DNA of 64,000 nt. It comes from Smittia aterrima (taxonomy: Eukaryota > Arthropoda > Insecta > Diptera > Chironomidae). Under the pieces are notes generated by a model. That model worked only from the letters and a program-made list of their open reading frames with translations, was not told the DNA's origin and made no database searches. Position 1 is the stretch's first letter. Each line of letters opens with the position of its first letter. The stretch is from NCBI GenBank assembly GCA_033063855.1, contig CP093830.1, positions 12,338,854 to 12,402,853 of the forward strand, given 5' to 3'. A program made the translations under genes and the position numbers. Shown here piece after piece: positions 11,850 to 24,603 of this stretch.

Positions 11850-13862
11850 CTAAGGACGAGTTCTTTTCGATGTGAAGAATTTGTAACTTTTCGACGGAGA
11901 TGGATCGTAAAGCCTTCGTTTGCGTAAATTGTTGTTATTATTCATATCGTCGTTGACGATTTGAACATCGTCGTCTACATCAATGATTTCTATTTCGTGA
12001 TTGTCGATTATCTCCGAAATGCTTGATGGTGTATTATCACGGCTGTAGAGAATTGGAGGCGAAATCCCTGTTCGATCAGTCACATTTTCGATTAATTCTT
12101 TGAAATTAGGTTTGTAATGAATCGGCTTGCGACCCACGATTGAACGAGATTTTGTCGGTGATTGTGAAATGACTGACTCAATTGGACGTTCAGGACTTCT
12201 TTCTGTTTTCTTCGGTATATTGAATTTAGGAAGCAATGGCTTGCTGAACGAAGCGTCTGATGATGTAGATGGTGGATTCTTCATTTTCTGAACCACCGAA
12301 ACTCGATTCTTTTTGTTTTGGAAAACCTCATAATCTTCAGGATCGAGCAAACGAGATTTCTTTTGATCTTTAAAGAAATCTCTTGGACGTTCAACTTGGC
12401 GGAATATCGGAGACTTAGAGTTAAAAGCGTCTGCTTCTATTGCTGTGGACTTCGTTTGTTTGCTTTCTATTAATTTCATTGCTCTTACTTGTGCCTCAAG
12501 TTCACGTTTATCTTCTAGAGCAAACATTTCCAAGTCTGGTGAATCTTTCGATGGAGAGACAGGTTCCTTATTTTCTTTCACTTCCAAATCACGCCTTAAA
12601 TCTTGCGACTGTGCTTGTCGTGATTCATATTTTCGTAATTCTTGTAAATATTTCTTTTCAAATTCTTCGATATCGTTCTTGCATTCTCCGTTAATCATCG
12701 ATTCTCGGGCTGATTTTTGCCAACTCTCTAAGAATTCGACTTGATCTTCTCGTATAAACTTTTTGTCAGTCGCGTGCTGATCAGAGTCTATCTCTGAGCA
12801 TACGAACTCGCAATATATCACAGACGATACTTCCTCGTCATAATGGGAGCTAACTTCAGACCTATTTTCTTCCTCAGAAAGATCAACTACTTCATGCACA
12901 GGGATTCTGCATGATCGCAGTGGACGCAGACGAAGGCGATTGTTTGTTACTTCCTGAGCTGGCTGTTTTTTCTGAGTGTTCTTATCCTCTTCTGCTGACT
13001 TTTTTCTTGCTTTATCCAGCTGCTCTTGTACGAAAAGATCAAGAACTTCTTTTTCCTTATCATCTTCATTGTTCATTTTTTCGATTTTAATAATTTTAGA
13101 AGATTCTCGATAAATGTTATTCAGTCGTTTGATGATAAGAGAGTAGATTTTGTTGACACATACTTCGTTTCTCGCAAAGTTGTCATCGCTCATGAGACAA
13201 ACAAAGCCAATTTCATCAGCGTACTTGTTTCCTGAATTCAGCAATTTCACCATCAGTTCGTTGGTATAATGAGGATTAAAGTAGTTCGTTGTCAAAATCA
13301 TATTTTGTAATTTCTTATCAGCATTATTGAAGACAACCACATCCACGTCACAGCAGTTTTCGTAACTGAACTGTAATACAAATACATCACTAGCCTTCAG
13401 GTTGAGAAAGTTACAAACTTGAAACAACAATGAATCGCAGCTAAAAATGACTTTGTTAGAATCTTTGTGAGATTTAGAATGAGAAGCTTTGTTTACCTTT
13501 TAGCGTGAACGAGAGGATCTTCAATATTTTCATCAAAAAGGCAAATTGTGACGTCGCGATTAAGAAGCGAAAACTTTATGATTTCAAAAGTTAGTTTGCT
13601 AATGAAGCAATCTTTGCTGCTTTCTTTCATGATGATATCACATTCTTTGACCATTCTAGAAAAACAAAATAAAACAGACAATGATTCATCAGTATCAATA
13701 AAGTTTTAGATTTACTTACCCATGACGTTCTGTCTTGTAGCAGAGCCAAATGTTTGATTGTTCCCAATTGATGATAATATGGATCTCCAGTTGTTTAACT
13801 TCGCCGTCTTCGATGTTTTCGATTATTTCGAATATTTTATCGAATTTCTCGGGCTTCTCCAT
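11850..13862 (-). CDS. Unrecognised 630-residue protein, ordered N-terminus and disordered tail
   Basis: Exons 13862-13720, 13655-13497 and 13440-11850; phases agree and give 630 residues. The start is the ATG reading MEKPEKFDKIF. The first ~230 residues look folded, with alternating hydrophobic beta/alpha patterns and a Cys pair in YENCCDVDV. The middle (~230-400) is charged, with predicted helix and coiled coil. The C-terminal part is Ser/Pro-rich and basic and ends KRTRP. A run EIIDVDDDVQIV near the C-terminus resembles a SUMO-interaction motif (hydrophobic core next to acidic residues). The EEVSS and LSEEEN tracts are acidic. I do not recognise the family. The basic tail, the SIM-like motif and the Ser/Pro regions would suit a nuclear protein, but that is inference. 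Confidence 0.8.
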
Positions 13863-14792
13863 GTTAATTTTTGTGTTTCAGTAAACGACAATGAAGCTCT
13901 ACTATCATTACCAAAATATTTAAATCAATGACTACTCTGCAAACGATACTGAGACAAAATTTTGATTTTAAGTTTTTTTGTTTACTTATTTGAACCCTTC
14001 GATAAACTACGTTGAAATCTGTCTTCTCGGAAGCTGAATCGTTAAATAAAATTTTGATAACGATTTAGTTCATCATTTCTTCTGTTTTACAGGTGATTTA
14101 TGATGTGATTGAGCAAAATATGGCTCTCAAATGAAACTTATTAAATTTGGCGGTCAAATTAAAAGAAAACGTTTGACTCAAAATTTCTTATCAACTTTGT
14201 TTTTAAGAAAAACACGTTGATTAACTTTAATAATTATCACGTTCTTTATTCTCTTATAGACATTACATAATAGCTTAATTGCATGCCATGAAAAAAACGC
14301 TTCTACTTTAAATGGAATAATTAATTACATTTTGAATTGCGCAACGAATTAACATAAACAATCTCGTGATTTGAGATGAATTGATCAGCTTAAGCTCATC
14401 AATAAACTCGTGAATGCAAATTCTGACACTGTAGAATATAAAGTGAAATTAACTTGTACAACATTTTTGTAACCGAACAAATGGCTCATGCCTAAAACAT
14501 CAATAATTGAAGAAGTCGAACAATAATTTTATTCATGACTATCTAGTTAAGTTGATCGAAATTTACATGAAATTAGTTGTGAGATAAAACCTTAACTCAA
14601 CACGCTTATTGGAATCAGGCCTTAAGTATACCAATTCGTCTTTCATCTTTTTAGAATATTCCAACGATCAACACGAAACATTTTGTTCTCTCATCTTAGA
14701 CTGGTAGCGATTATAAATTGAATAGCGATTAAAGCCCCGCAATGGAATGTTTTGTCGTAGAATTCAGCGACAGAAATGTGATACGAAGAGAT
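13863..14792. other. Intergenic, no gene seen
   Basis: About 930 bases between the unknown 630-residue gene and the 3' end of uridine phosphorylase. It should contain the promoter of the first and the 3' UTR of the second. I see no conserved element. Confidence 0.5.
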
Positions 14793-17510
14793 TTATTCAT
14801 GGGCTTCGCTTTCCTGCTGAACAAGCTTGAATCGTCTGGGACTTTTGATGGACCCTTGACTAATCACTTTCGCAAGTTGTCCTTGCTGTGCCAAGCGCTT
14901 TCTGATAAAGCGACTGATGAGAATTTGTGGTCGTTTCTGCCATTCGTTCATCACTTCCTTCGGTGCCATTACCTTTAATAGGAAACATTTAAATAAAGAT
15001 TTATTCGAAGATACTTCTTATTGCCAACTCACTTGATCACCATTGAGTCGATTTAAGAGAGCAACGCATACAATTGCTGCTTTGATGCCAGCATGAAGAG
15101 TGAGGGCTGCGAAAATTGTGGCTAGAAGAAGAAAGAATCGATGAAAACTTCAGTCATATACATTCCCATCACGTTTTCGCTCACCTTCCATCTCGATGTT
15201 AACAACTCCAAAGTCCCTCAACTTTTCTAAATATTCCATCTTATCGCTCTCTGTGAATTCGCAGAAAGCTCCATCGAGTCTCCCCTGACCTTCATAGAAA
15301 TCGTACGTGCACATTGTTTTTCCCGAGACAACGTCGTAAGGATCATTTATTGGATCGGCTAAAGCTTTAAGCTCGCGAGACAACTTCTTGTCAAGAATGG
15401 CGGGTCGATGAATAATTTTTCCGAGAACTGTCTGAAAATAGAAAGTTTTTGTTTGATTAAAAAAATGTTTCATATTGTTTCCTTATCTCTCTTACCATCT
15501 CGTATGTGTTGCGTAAGAGCCCATCGACAGCTTCATCAGAAACTACAACAGTTCCTCCTTCAATTCCAATACCGCCACATGTTCCAAGCCGAATGAAAAC
15601 AGGATCCTTACACTTGGCGTGATACATGAGCTTGATAATCTCGTGCAAAAGAATTCCGATGGAAGGAACGCCCATACCATGACTGATCGAAAGAACCGGG
15701 CCGACCTGACAATAAAAGAAAAAGAAGCTTTACAAATATTATCCGAGTTCATAATCTTTGACGTTAACTTCCGTAGAAGTATCTCCGATACACGACGTTA
15801 TTTCAAATGCGGCAACAAAGAGTGAACAAAATTCTTTTTTTCTTGTTTCGGGGTGGATTTTCATTTTATATTTAAATCGAGGTGAAGAACATTCTCGTTG
15901 ACATAACCCAAACAAAAAAGTTTATTTGCAAGAGTTTTCCTCTTTTGTTGGAGGAAATAAAGAAAAACATTTTCTCCAATCTAATAAAATATAAATCCTC
16001 TCACACGCTGTTTTATTTCCAATCCTTTGCTTGGAGCAAGAATCAACTTGAATTGGATTATAATTTCCCGGAGGCATCCCGTTATGTTGGTCTTTTGAAA
16101 GCGGAAGCGTTTACATTTTTCCGATATTTAAACTTTGCAAAAAATTTCTCATCTTTGGCTGAAGGTAAATAAGAAATTTCTTCTCACCTTGTACATTGAA
16201 TAGCGATAGGAGAATGCACTGATATCCTGAAGTTGAGTGCCTGCAGGCAATTTATAGCCAATCTCGTCCATGATGAAGTGTGCAAAGTTTTCCATTCGCT
16301 TTGGTGTTCCTCCCATGCAGACAAACTGTAAATAAGTCGACGATTTGATTAAAAGCTTTCTTTGACATTTAATCTGTCTTCTTACTTTGACATCGCCGAA
16401 CATTTCGTGAAGATCATGGCTGCCACTGCCTAAAGCCAAATGATACAAAATATCCTGATCCATCAACTCGATGTTGGGATTTCTCAATTTCACCGTTCCA
16501 TCGTTGTATCTGCGAAAGAAAAGAAGTGAATAAGATGAGAGATGAAGCTGGCATATCAAGGCAACATATTCCACAAATTTGAAGCGTTAATGTTGAGAAA
16601 TCACTCAAAAAAAAATACGAGAACAAGAAGAAAATGTTTCACTTGTTTCTTCCGCAAACAATTAAGGAAAATCAATTCAACAAGCATGAAGACGAACGTT
16701 AGACGTTGGAGGATGAGAATAAGCGTTAATAATAAAGCTGATTAGAAGTGAATGCTCATTTACTTCTTTAGATTAGACTCATTAACAGCTTCTGTTCTGA
16801 GAAATTAATTGATTACGAAGTCGTACGTGAATTGAAAGACGTCAGTGTTGAAGCTGAAATTTCTCTTTCAAGTTCATTAATTTTTCTCGGAATTTTATGA
16901 AGGATCATTAAAAAATATTTTATGTTAGTTCTCGCAAGACTGAGCTTTCCGCATCAATGATAAGTTCCTTCGTAATTTTGTAAATACCGACGATTTAATT
17001 GCAATCCTTAGCGAGAATTCCTCGGCAAATTAATTCTCCTTGCTGAAGGTTGCTTTACGAGAAATTACGTCTGATTATGATTCAACATTTTCCAAACTTT
17101 AATTGTTGACAAGAATATTTTGTTTGACCGATTTAATGATTTTTTCGATGATTATTTTTGGAGCTTCACGGAGCTCCATTCATAATTCCAGATTCGTTCT
17201 ACCAAAGAGCTACGAACAAAACAAAGAGTTTTATTCAGCCCCACACTTCCTTCCACTCCAATTACCTTGTTTTCAAGTAAATAACTTCGTCACTCTCTTC
17301 ATTATTCGAGCTGCATGAGGCGACATCGTCTTCACTTGAGCTGGCGCCCTTCAAACCATTATCTTTCTCACTCTCTGTCTTTACAGGATCCCCATTGGCG
17401 TCAATGACATTTGACAAACTCACAAACCCGTTGTTTTCACCATTCCGGCTCGAAATGCAGTCTGACGAAACGGATGACATTTTACGCTTTTTCGTTTCTA
17501 TAAATGTCAT
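14793..17510 (-). CDS. Upp: Uridine phosphorylase
   Basis: Catalyses phosphorolysis of uridine to uracil and ribose-1-phosphate in cytosolic pyrimidine salvage. Seven exons: 17510-17266, 16509-16386, 16325-16188, 15705-15496, 15431-15185, 15121-15033 and 14972-14793. They close in frame at 410 residues. Family hallmarks run in order: YHLALGSGSHDL, FVCMGGTPKRM, SISHGMGVPSIGI, the phosphate/ribose-site loop RLGTCGGIGIEGGTVVVS, the substrate region FYEGQGRLDGAF, and the VVNIEMEA motif near the ribose site. Animal UPP enzymes are about 310 residues. This one has about 80 extra N-terminal residues that are Ser/acidic-rich (SSSEDDVASCSSNNEESDE), encoded almost wholly by exon 1 ahead of a 756-nt intron. 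An internal Met (KRKMSSV) is an alternative start. Confidence 0.93.
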
Positions 17511-20500
17511 TTAATTAAAATAAAAGAAGTCTTTGAATTGGCAAAAACAAGTTTTCATCTGCGCTACAAACGTTCTCGAGAGAGACATATTTCACGCAAA
17601 TAATTAGCTCTCAACGGAATTGAAACAAGCAAAAGATGTTGGGACATCGATAAGATGAGAACGACTCGTTTTCAACGAGCATAATGTTCTACGCCGGATG
17701 AATAAGAAAGCTTCATCATCATAAATTAAATTTCTGGTTCCGTGGGCGCCTAAACTTGAACTTGTTGTTTTGTGTTATGCTCATAACTCAAGCGCTGATA
17801 ACGAAGACGCTTCCGTTATCAATCTTATTTTGGTTCTACACTTCTGATTTAATGCGCAACCTCCAAAACATTATAAGCTAAAGACTTAATGAACGACTAT
17901 GACACTTTGTATTTTTTTTTCTTGAGTTGAAGAGAAAATGATTTTTCTTCTTTTAATTTTCTAATCATCCCCAGCAGAAGTTTTATCAACAACTTTATCT
18001 CTAATTAAAAAAGTGACTGATAAAACTAACAAAGTAAGCCGCTTGAGCAAAGTTTACCGAGATTTGGAGGCTCGACTAATTGTTGTGAAGATTCTTTATT
18101 ACCGACTCGTGTGAATCGTGAATCATAAATCTATACTCTGAAATTGCATGACTAAGCTTTTAGAGTTTGTCACATTGTTTTGAAGATTCTCCAATTACCA
18201 ACTCGTGTAAATTCATTTTCGGAACTGTAACGTATGTTCGCGTAATTAAATTGCTTTTAGTTGATTTCGCAAATCATTTAGATTAAAAACCAATTTATGA
18301 ATAGATAATGAAACGATGTTTATTGCTTGTTAGCTGATTTGATTTCAGAGGTCTTGCTCAGCTGATTGATTGCACGAGGAAATTTAATTCATAATAAAGC
18401 AGAGCTTAAAACTGGGTCGGTTAATGGCAACGTAATGTTCCTTATCGATCGCGTGCGTGTGATGTTCTAAAATTAGGCAAAGTTGTGAGTGTCATGAATC
18501 ATTAGGGAGTGTTCCCAAGGTTATCAAGTGGCCCATACATTGTGAACAAGGATCAATTTTTGATTAGGAGACACTCAAGGTCACTATTTCCTTTTCGATA
18601 AGAAATCGATTGCCAGTACACTCAACGGTTACACAACGTCTCAGTTTAATAATCGCGTAACAATTTCACAACTCGAGCATGTTCATGATTTATCTACATC
18701 GTGCAATTTGCATAATTTAGTGAAGCCTGCTTTAAACTTTGTTGGTTCAGGGCAGAAAGTAAACCCGGCAAACGAAAATGAAAACTTGTTTTTACACTCG
18801 ACGATTTTCTCACACAAATATTTAACTTGAAATGAAAGTTTCCACAGAACTTTTTATAGTTTTTACTAAAACTGCGCTTTACTAAACAAAGTCGTCCGAC
18901 TCTCTCAGCGGTCTTGCGTGAACTGTCTGACTTCGACAGATCGTAACAAGCGAAACAGCACTACGACTCAATAATCTCGAGCGTGTCGGTGGTCGTGAAT
19001 CGAGTACACAAAGGTTTTCACAAACACAACGCTGTCGATTGATTCTCTGCTTTGGCGCCGAGCCAGATTCTCAGGGGCTGCACACAAAGCCGGCTGCACA
19101 AACTAATTTCCGCAAATTTTCGAGTCGAAAGCCTCAAATTTTTCAAAGCGACACATCAACTTTTTATTTAAAAAGCGCAACAGTTTAATCAACCAAAAAT
19201 CATTGATTTCAATGAAATTAAATTGTCCAATTGTGAAGGTTCACTTGCAGAATGAATTTGAGGAAAAGAAAAGGATAACACGTAACGTCTCATTGAATTT
19301 ACGTCTCATTATAATTGTAAGGCAGTTGCAAAAATGTTTGATGCAAACGAAGGGAGATGAGATGGAAGAAAAGGTTTCAATAAAGAATAAACCCACACTG
19401 AGGGTTGAGAATTCCAAGGAGAATATCAACGATTCACTCGGAAGGAATGAGAAACATTCGAGAAACATTTTTCCACTTCCACCAATTTCCAGGTTTGTCA
19501 TTGACTTAATCCAAAAATTATGTAAAGCAAAGTTGGTTGGATTAACGAGAAGATTATTTAAATTAAACTCAGAACTTCCTCGCTTGTCAACAGCAAGAAT
19601 AATTTTAAATCTTTCATCTTGTGAGCGATTGATTTCAGTAAATTCGTGAAGTGAAGCATCAATCACAATCCGGTTCAAGAAGAAGAGCGGGAAGGATGTT
19701 GTAAAAAGATAAGCGAAGAGACTTTAAGAGTTTTCCTCTTTCTCACATCGTTAAACTAACTCTATAAGGCAATGTGATCTTCGCTTCTCACACGTTTTCA
19801 AGAGATTACGCTCCAGAATCATTCACAGTTGGAAAGCCACAATATGAAAATCGATTCCGCTTTAAAGCTCCTTTTATTCTCCGATAAGTCAGGTTGAAGG
19901 AATAAATGTTTAAGCTTTGCCGCAACCAACGAGAACTAAATGAGAAGAAACTTTAAAGAATTGTAATTTATCCTGAGGCTCTCCTTCCAAGCACAACGGT
20001 GGAAAATTCTGTTCATTTACTCTCTGAGGTTGTTATCGATTTCATGAATTCTGGTTTCGCTATTTTGTAACTTTGTTAAACGTCGAAGGTTGAAAACCGC
20101 TCTCAGCATGAGAACGAATCTGGGTACAAATTTAATTGGAGCATCTAGAGAGGGCGTTGAGATGAGAAGGCTAATTGAATTTTATTGGCGTTTAGAAACG
20201 TGCCGAAGCTTCATAGAACTTTTCTCCTTTTCGTATTTTGCCTTCGACGCTTATAAGCTGGTTAGGAATTTTCTAATCGAATCATGCGTCTGGTCAAATG
20301 TCTTGGTCAAGCAGAACTTGATACATCTCGTTTCCTTTTTCTAAACATCTGAACTAACTTTCCTGTTGATCCACTCCCACATGAGTTAACAATAAACAAA
20401 GTTTTATGAGATTTTCTTTTGCATTGGATCAACAAAAGTTCTTTGTGTTTGAAGGATTCATGCGATCTGACCTAAACTAATAGATTTCCAAGTTATCTTG

Positions 20501-23158
20501 TAATGTGAATCAGAAATATATCAAGAGAAGGACAGAAACCCTCATCCACGTTCTCCTGGGAAAATGTAATTTGAATTCACTTGAGAATCGTCAGAAGTTT
20601 TAAAATGAATCTCGGATGTGCAAAAAGAATTATTTGAAGTTCGTGCAAAAAAGAAAATTGCAAGAGAACATGAGCATCGTTGGTTTTTTATGAACTCTAA
20701 AACTTTTTCATCGTTTGGATTTTTTATCGCGAGCCGCAATCCATGCTTCAGAGTTATTTTCTCGTGATTGCTTCTAAAGCTCATTGCGAGAATAAAAAAA
20801 TATTTTTCTCATTTTGACAGAGCTTTGTTTTCAATAGAAACTTTTGATTGCGAAAAATGCAAACATCAAACGAAAAATGATGTTTCAACTCATATTGCAA
20901 AATGTTTTCAAAGAAATTCATATCAATTCATTTGATTCAATTTAAATTTTAATTGAAACAACTTTCGTAACTAAGCAGCTAAATATTAACAAATTATTTC
21001 ATGAAACCACTCCCACGAAGTCTTTAATTAGAGGTTGGATTCTGTTCATGCTTAGCTTAGAATATAATCTTGTTACGAAGGCTTTCATTTAATTCCTCAA
21101 AGCTTTATCGTACATGTTCAGTTATTCAGAGAAAATTTTGTCAACGCCGGTTAGACACAATAAATGCTAAAAGCGCCAGAATTTTTTGAAAATGAGTCTC
21201 GTCGTCAAGAGAAAATATTTCAATCAAAAGTGTTGCGTTGAAAGCTCAACAATTTCTTCTTCATTACTAAGCAAGGCAGTAATGTCGTCGCACGCTATTG
21301 ATTTTCTTCTTCAGCTGCTTCCTTATTCTTCTTTGGGGGGAAATAGTCATTAAACGTGCTTGGCTTAAAGGCTGATGAACGAGGTACGCAATAAGATTTC
21401 CCACATGCTCACAACAATATTTTATATCATTAAAATTACGCAACAGAGCAAACATCATTTGCTGAATCTTTTATTACAAAATGATTGCAATCACTCTGCG
21501 GAAAAAAGTTTGTTTACTTACTCGTCTCGCTCCTCCTCGGAGAGCGAAGGAGATGCACCCCAAAACGCAGACATTCTGAAACAAGAAATAAGGGAAAGGT
21601 TCGTTAGTTCATCAGATAACGTCGATGTAGTCAATGGAAGACTAAAGGCGAGTTTAATTATATCGCAAGCCATAAAAGCTTCAACAATCCAGAAAACATT
21701 TCCGGTGGCGGTTATAAATTTGTTTCTAATTTTAATTAAAAATTCAACAGCTGTTGATATTGTCGGTAATGTTCCGAGCGATGTTTGTAAAGGTTTCAAT
21801 TTGAAATGTGAAGTTTGGAGAAAGGAAGTCGATGATTTTGATTAATTGAACACCCTTCTCTAAGACTGAAGATGACGGAAAAGTTGAAGAGCGAAAAGAA
21901 ATCGTTATGCTTCAAGACTCAGATTGGGCAATGAGAATGAATAGAAACGTGAGACATAAAGAAGCCCTGAAGATTCTTTTTGGGAATTTCTCGCAGTCTC
22001 AGTCAATCGATAAAAGGAATCAAATGAAATTCATGAATAATTGATTTGTTTATTTAAGCTTTAGTTGATTTTGCTTGTTGCGTAATTGTTAGTTTAGTGC
22101 TAACATTTGTCACATCAATTATAACAACACTCTGACGTTAAATGTTTCAGAGGAAAATTGCTTACCCGTTCACAAAGTTTTACCAACTGCAACACGCTTT
22201 TAATCCACAAAGTTGTTTCACTTTCGCTGCCAAGCTTTTCACTTTTCAGAACTTCGAGGAAATTTCCTCCCTTTGCCTTTTAGTGTAATATCGATTTTCA
22301 CTCGCAATGCGAAAAGCGAAACGAAGTTTTCCTTTGATATTTTTCGTTGTTCAATGCGATTTTTGTTTTTGGTATCAAGATTTTTTTCTTCTCGCTTTGG
22401 ACTTCCGAGTGAAAATGTCGTGATAACCTTTTAAACTTTTGTGTAAACTTGATTTTGATCAGCGGGTTTGAAATTTATTCGTCAAACTTCGTCTTGGGTG
22501 ATTTCAAATTATTTCATAATTTTCATGAATTTTATGCAAATCCCCTTGAAAGTTTTCTTTAATATTTCTTTAGAGGAAGACAAAGACTTCTCACTTTTTT
22601 TGGCTGTCACTAAATTAATGAAAATTTTATTAGACTTTCGAAGGGGAAAGGAAGTTACGGGTTGCCAACTGCTACGAACTGAACGAACAGACTGAAACAG
22701 ACGACGAAAAGTTTTCACCGAAAAGCTTGTGAGCAATTTTCTCTCAAATTTACGCCTTTTTGCGAGCATGCGTGTTAAACATTTTGGCTTCACTCGCTCA
22801 CGATGTTACGTTAAGATACAAATGACGAAACATGAACAATCTGATAAGTCACGAAACGTCGAAACGAATCCTGAAAGAGCTTTTCTCTCTCGAAAGCTTT
22901 TGAAGATGAAAAGTTCAACGCACTTTCGATACGAAGTTGATTCGGAGCATTGAGGAAGAAGAAATTAAAATATTTGTGCAACTCAGCATTCACCTAAATC
23001 TTCAATCAAGATTCTTGATTGTGAGAAGTGTCTAATCGATCGAAGAAAGCGAAATGAAGAAGAAACGAAGCATTCGCGGGTTTCCAACGAAGTTTTATTT
23101 AAAATATTTTCACAAACGATTTGAGTTTTTCCTTTTAAGGGAACGAGAATTTTCCAAA
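17511..23158. other. Large gene-poor interval
   Basis: About 5.6 kb with no gene I can support apart from one exon-like element at 21522-21575. Open frames such as 19203-19649 (plus) and 19241-19678 (minus) overlap each other in opposite orientation and lack motifs. The interval may hold 5' non-coding exons and regulatory DNA for uridine phosphorylase or for an unseen gene. Confidence 0.5.
21522..21575 (-). CDS. Possible tiny first coding exon of an unseen gene
   Basis: On the minus strand a pyrimidine-rich acceptor (TTATTTCTTGTTTCAG) is followed at once by an ATG at 21574. The 18-codon frame MSAFWGASPSLSEEERDE runs to a perfect donor, GTAAGT, starting at 21521. Acceptor, start codon and donor together are unlikely by chance, but I cannot place the next exon securely. 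Candidate continuation frames around 21267-21390 exist, including one reading FNDYFPPKKN that ends at about 21298, but its phase does not match this donor directly. Upstream there would be a non-coding exon to the right. Confidence 0.35.
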
Positions 23159-24259
23159 TTAAAAAACGATTTTTTTAATAGCTCCATCATGGCATCCAAC
23201 AAAAACGGTGTTGCTATCAAACGCAGCAATGCAGTTGGCATTTCCTTGCCCCAGCTCACAGGTTGCTTCTTCTTTGATCTCGTTACCCTCGTATTTGCAG
23301 ATGACAAGACTTTTGATGAGGTTTCCCTCTTCGTCACTGGTGAACAAATAATCGTTCTTTCCTCTCATGGCGACGATTGGAAACTCGTGAAGGTTTTCTC
23401 TGATCGTTAGCCTGTGGAATTTCTCTTCAAAGTCATTCTTAAAGACTGTCACTCCGACATTCTCATAAGTTGACAGAGCAATAAACTTTGATGAGCCATC
23501 GTCTTTCGATCCGAAGAAGGCAATCGGAAATTTTCCAGTCACAGTTCCTCGAGATGTGAATTTTCCTGCTTCGTCCATCTCGTGTATTGTCATGTCCATT
23601 TCCGTCAGTGTGTAAAAAAGATCCTTCTCAACATGAATTATCTTGATTGCTTCAACGATATTACGACGGCGGTACATAAATTTTCCATTTTCGAAACCAA
23701 TGACTCCGCCTAATGAAAAAATAATTAAAAATTAAGAAAGCCTTGAACTTTTTTTGAGTCAAACCTTTGCTGTCGCCAATGAAGAAAATATCATTCTCGT
23801 CGCAGAACAGCGCTTCAATTTCGCGTTCATGAAGCAATACTAAATACTTTTTCGTTTCGAGAGGATTCTCAAAAAACTTGATCGTTCCATCCCAGCTAAA
23901 AATAAAGATTTTCACATTTTTGAATTTCCAAACGTGGCGACACGAATTGATTTATGAGTTTCTGGATTTCACGAATTACGCAGTTCATTACCTTGAAGTG
24001 TAAAGTCGACCTTGTTTATCTATAGCCATTGCATAAATATATGCATCGTCGATTATCACATCCTTCAAAAGATTTAAATCTAAATCCCAAATCTAAGGAT
24101 TTTAACAAAGTTTTAGGAAATATTTCGAAAAGACTTCGATAATCTCACTTTAACTTTTCCATCGCTACCTCCTGTGTAGACTAGATTGTTATGCACTTCA
24201 ATGAAAGGAACATCACCCTCGTGCTTATCCTCGTCGGAAGCTTCTTTCGCCACTGACAT
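23159..24259 (-). CDS. WD-like beta-propeller protein, 297 residues
   Basis: Four exons, 24259-24149, 24092-23992, 23895-23765 and 23709-23159, give 297 residues. The repeats have a WD-type beta-blade pattern: TGGSDGKVKIWDLD, YTSSWDGTIKFFEN, FIGDSKGGVIGFENG and FTSDEEGNLIKS. The third donor is the weak GTTTGA. There are enough blades for one seven-bladed propeller but no extra domain. I do not recognise the orthologue group; a scaffold or adaptor role is the default for such proteins. The N-terminus is short and acidic (EASDEDKHEGD). Confidence 0.8.
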
Positions 24260-24396
24260 TTTTTTTCTGATCTCGGAACTTAAGACTTGTGAATCCTTCG
24301 ACTTGCAGCAAGAAACTAAAGTAAGTCGTGGTCAGTCGAACAGATTTTTCCTCCGACTTCTATTTATAAGAAATTGCCTATTTTTAATCGGAAATT

Positions 24397-24603
24397 ATGG
24401 AGGACTTTTCCAGCAGGTGTAAGCCAACAGGTGTGATCAACGAATCGAGCCGGAAAATTGCCCTTCACATCTCACTCAAGTCGAGAATTTTGCGACGAAA
24501 ATACAAATTGGCAATGAACTTGTGGAAGTCGAGAGTTTCATTCCACTTGAGACTCAATCGAGCAGCTGTAGGAGCGGAAGAACAACGTGCTAACAAGAAA
24601 TGA
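24397..24603 (+). CDS. Small basic ORF, uncertain
   Basis: A 68-codon frame starting MEDFSSRC and ending EEQRANKK, rich in Arg/Lys with an amphipathic stretch. It lies 138 bp upstream of the divergent beta-propeller gene and is followed by AATAAATTT at about 24630, which could serve as a poly(A) signal. There are no homology-bearing motifs that I know. It may be only a chance frame in the upstream region. Confidence 0.2.
   Translation: MEDFSSRCKPTGVINESSRKIALHISLKSRILRRKYKLAMNLWKSRVSFHLRLNRAAVGAEEQRANKK

Noticed and set aside
18850..18960. TATA-like TTTTTATAG and an initiator-like TCAG as a promoter
   Set aside because: Spacing between the two is too long for a core promoter, and no gene follows on the plus strand.
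19203..19678. Overlapping long ORFs on both strands
   Set aside because: Mutual overlap in opposite directions, no domain pattern and no conserved motif; chance frames in AT-rich DNA.
21375..21845. 156-codon plus-strand ORF
   Set aside because: It overlaps the better-supported minus-strand exon signals at 21522-21575, and its sequence shows no domain.
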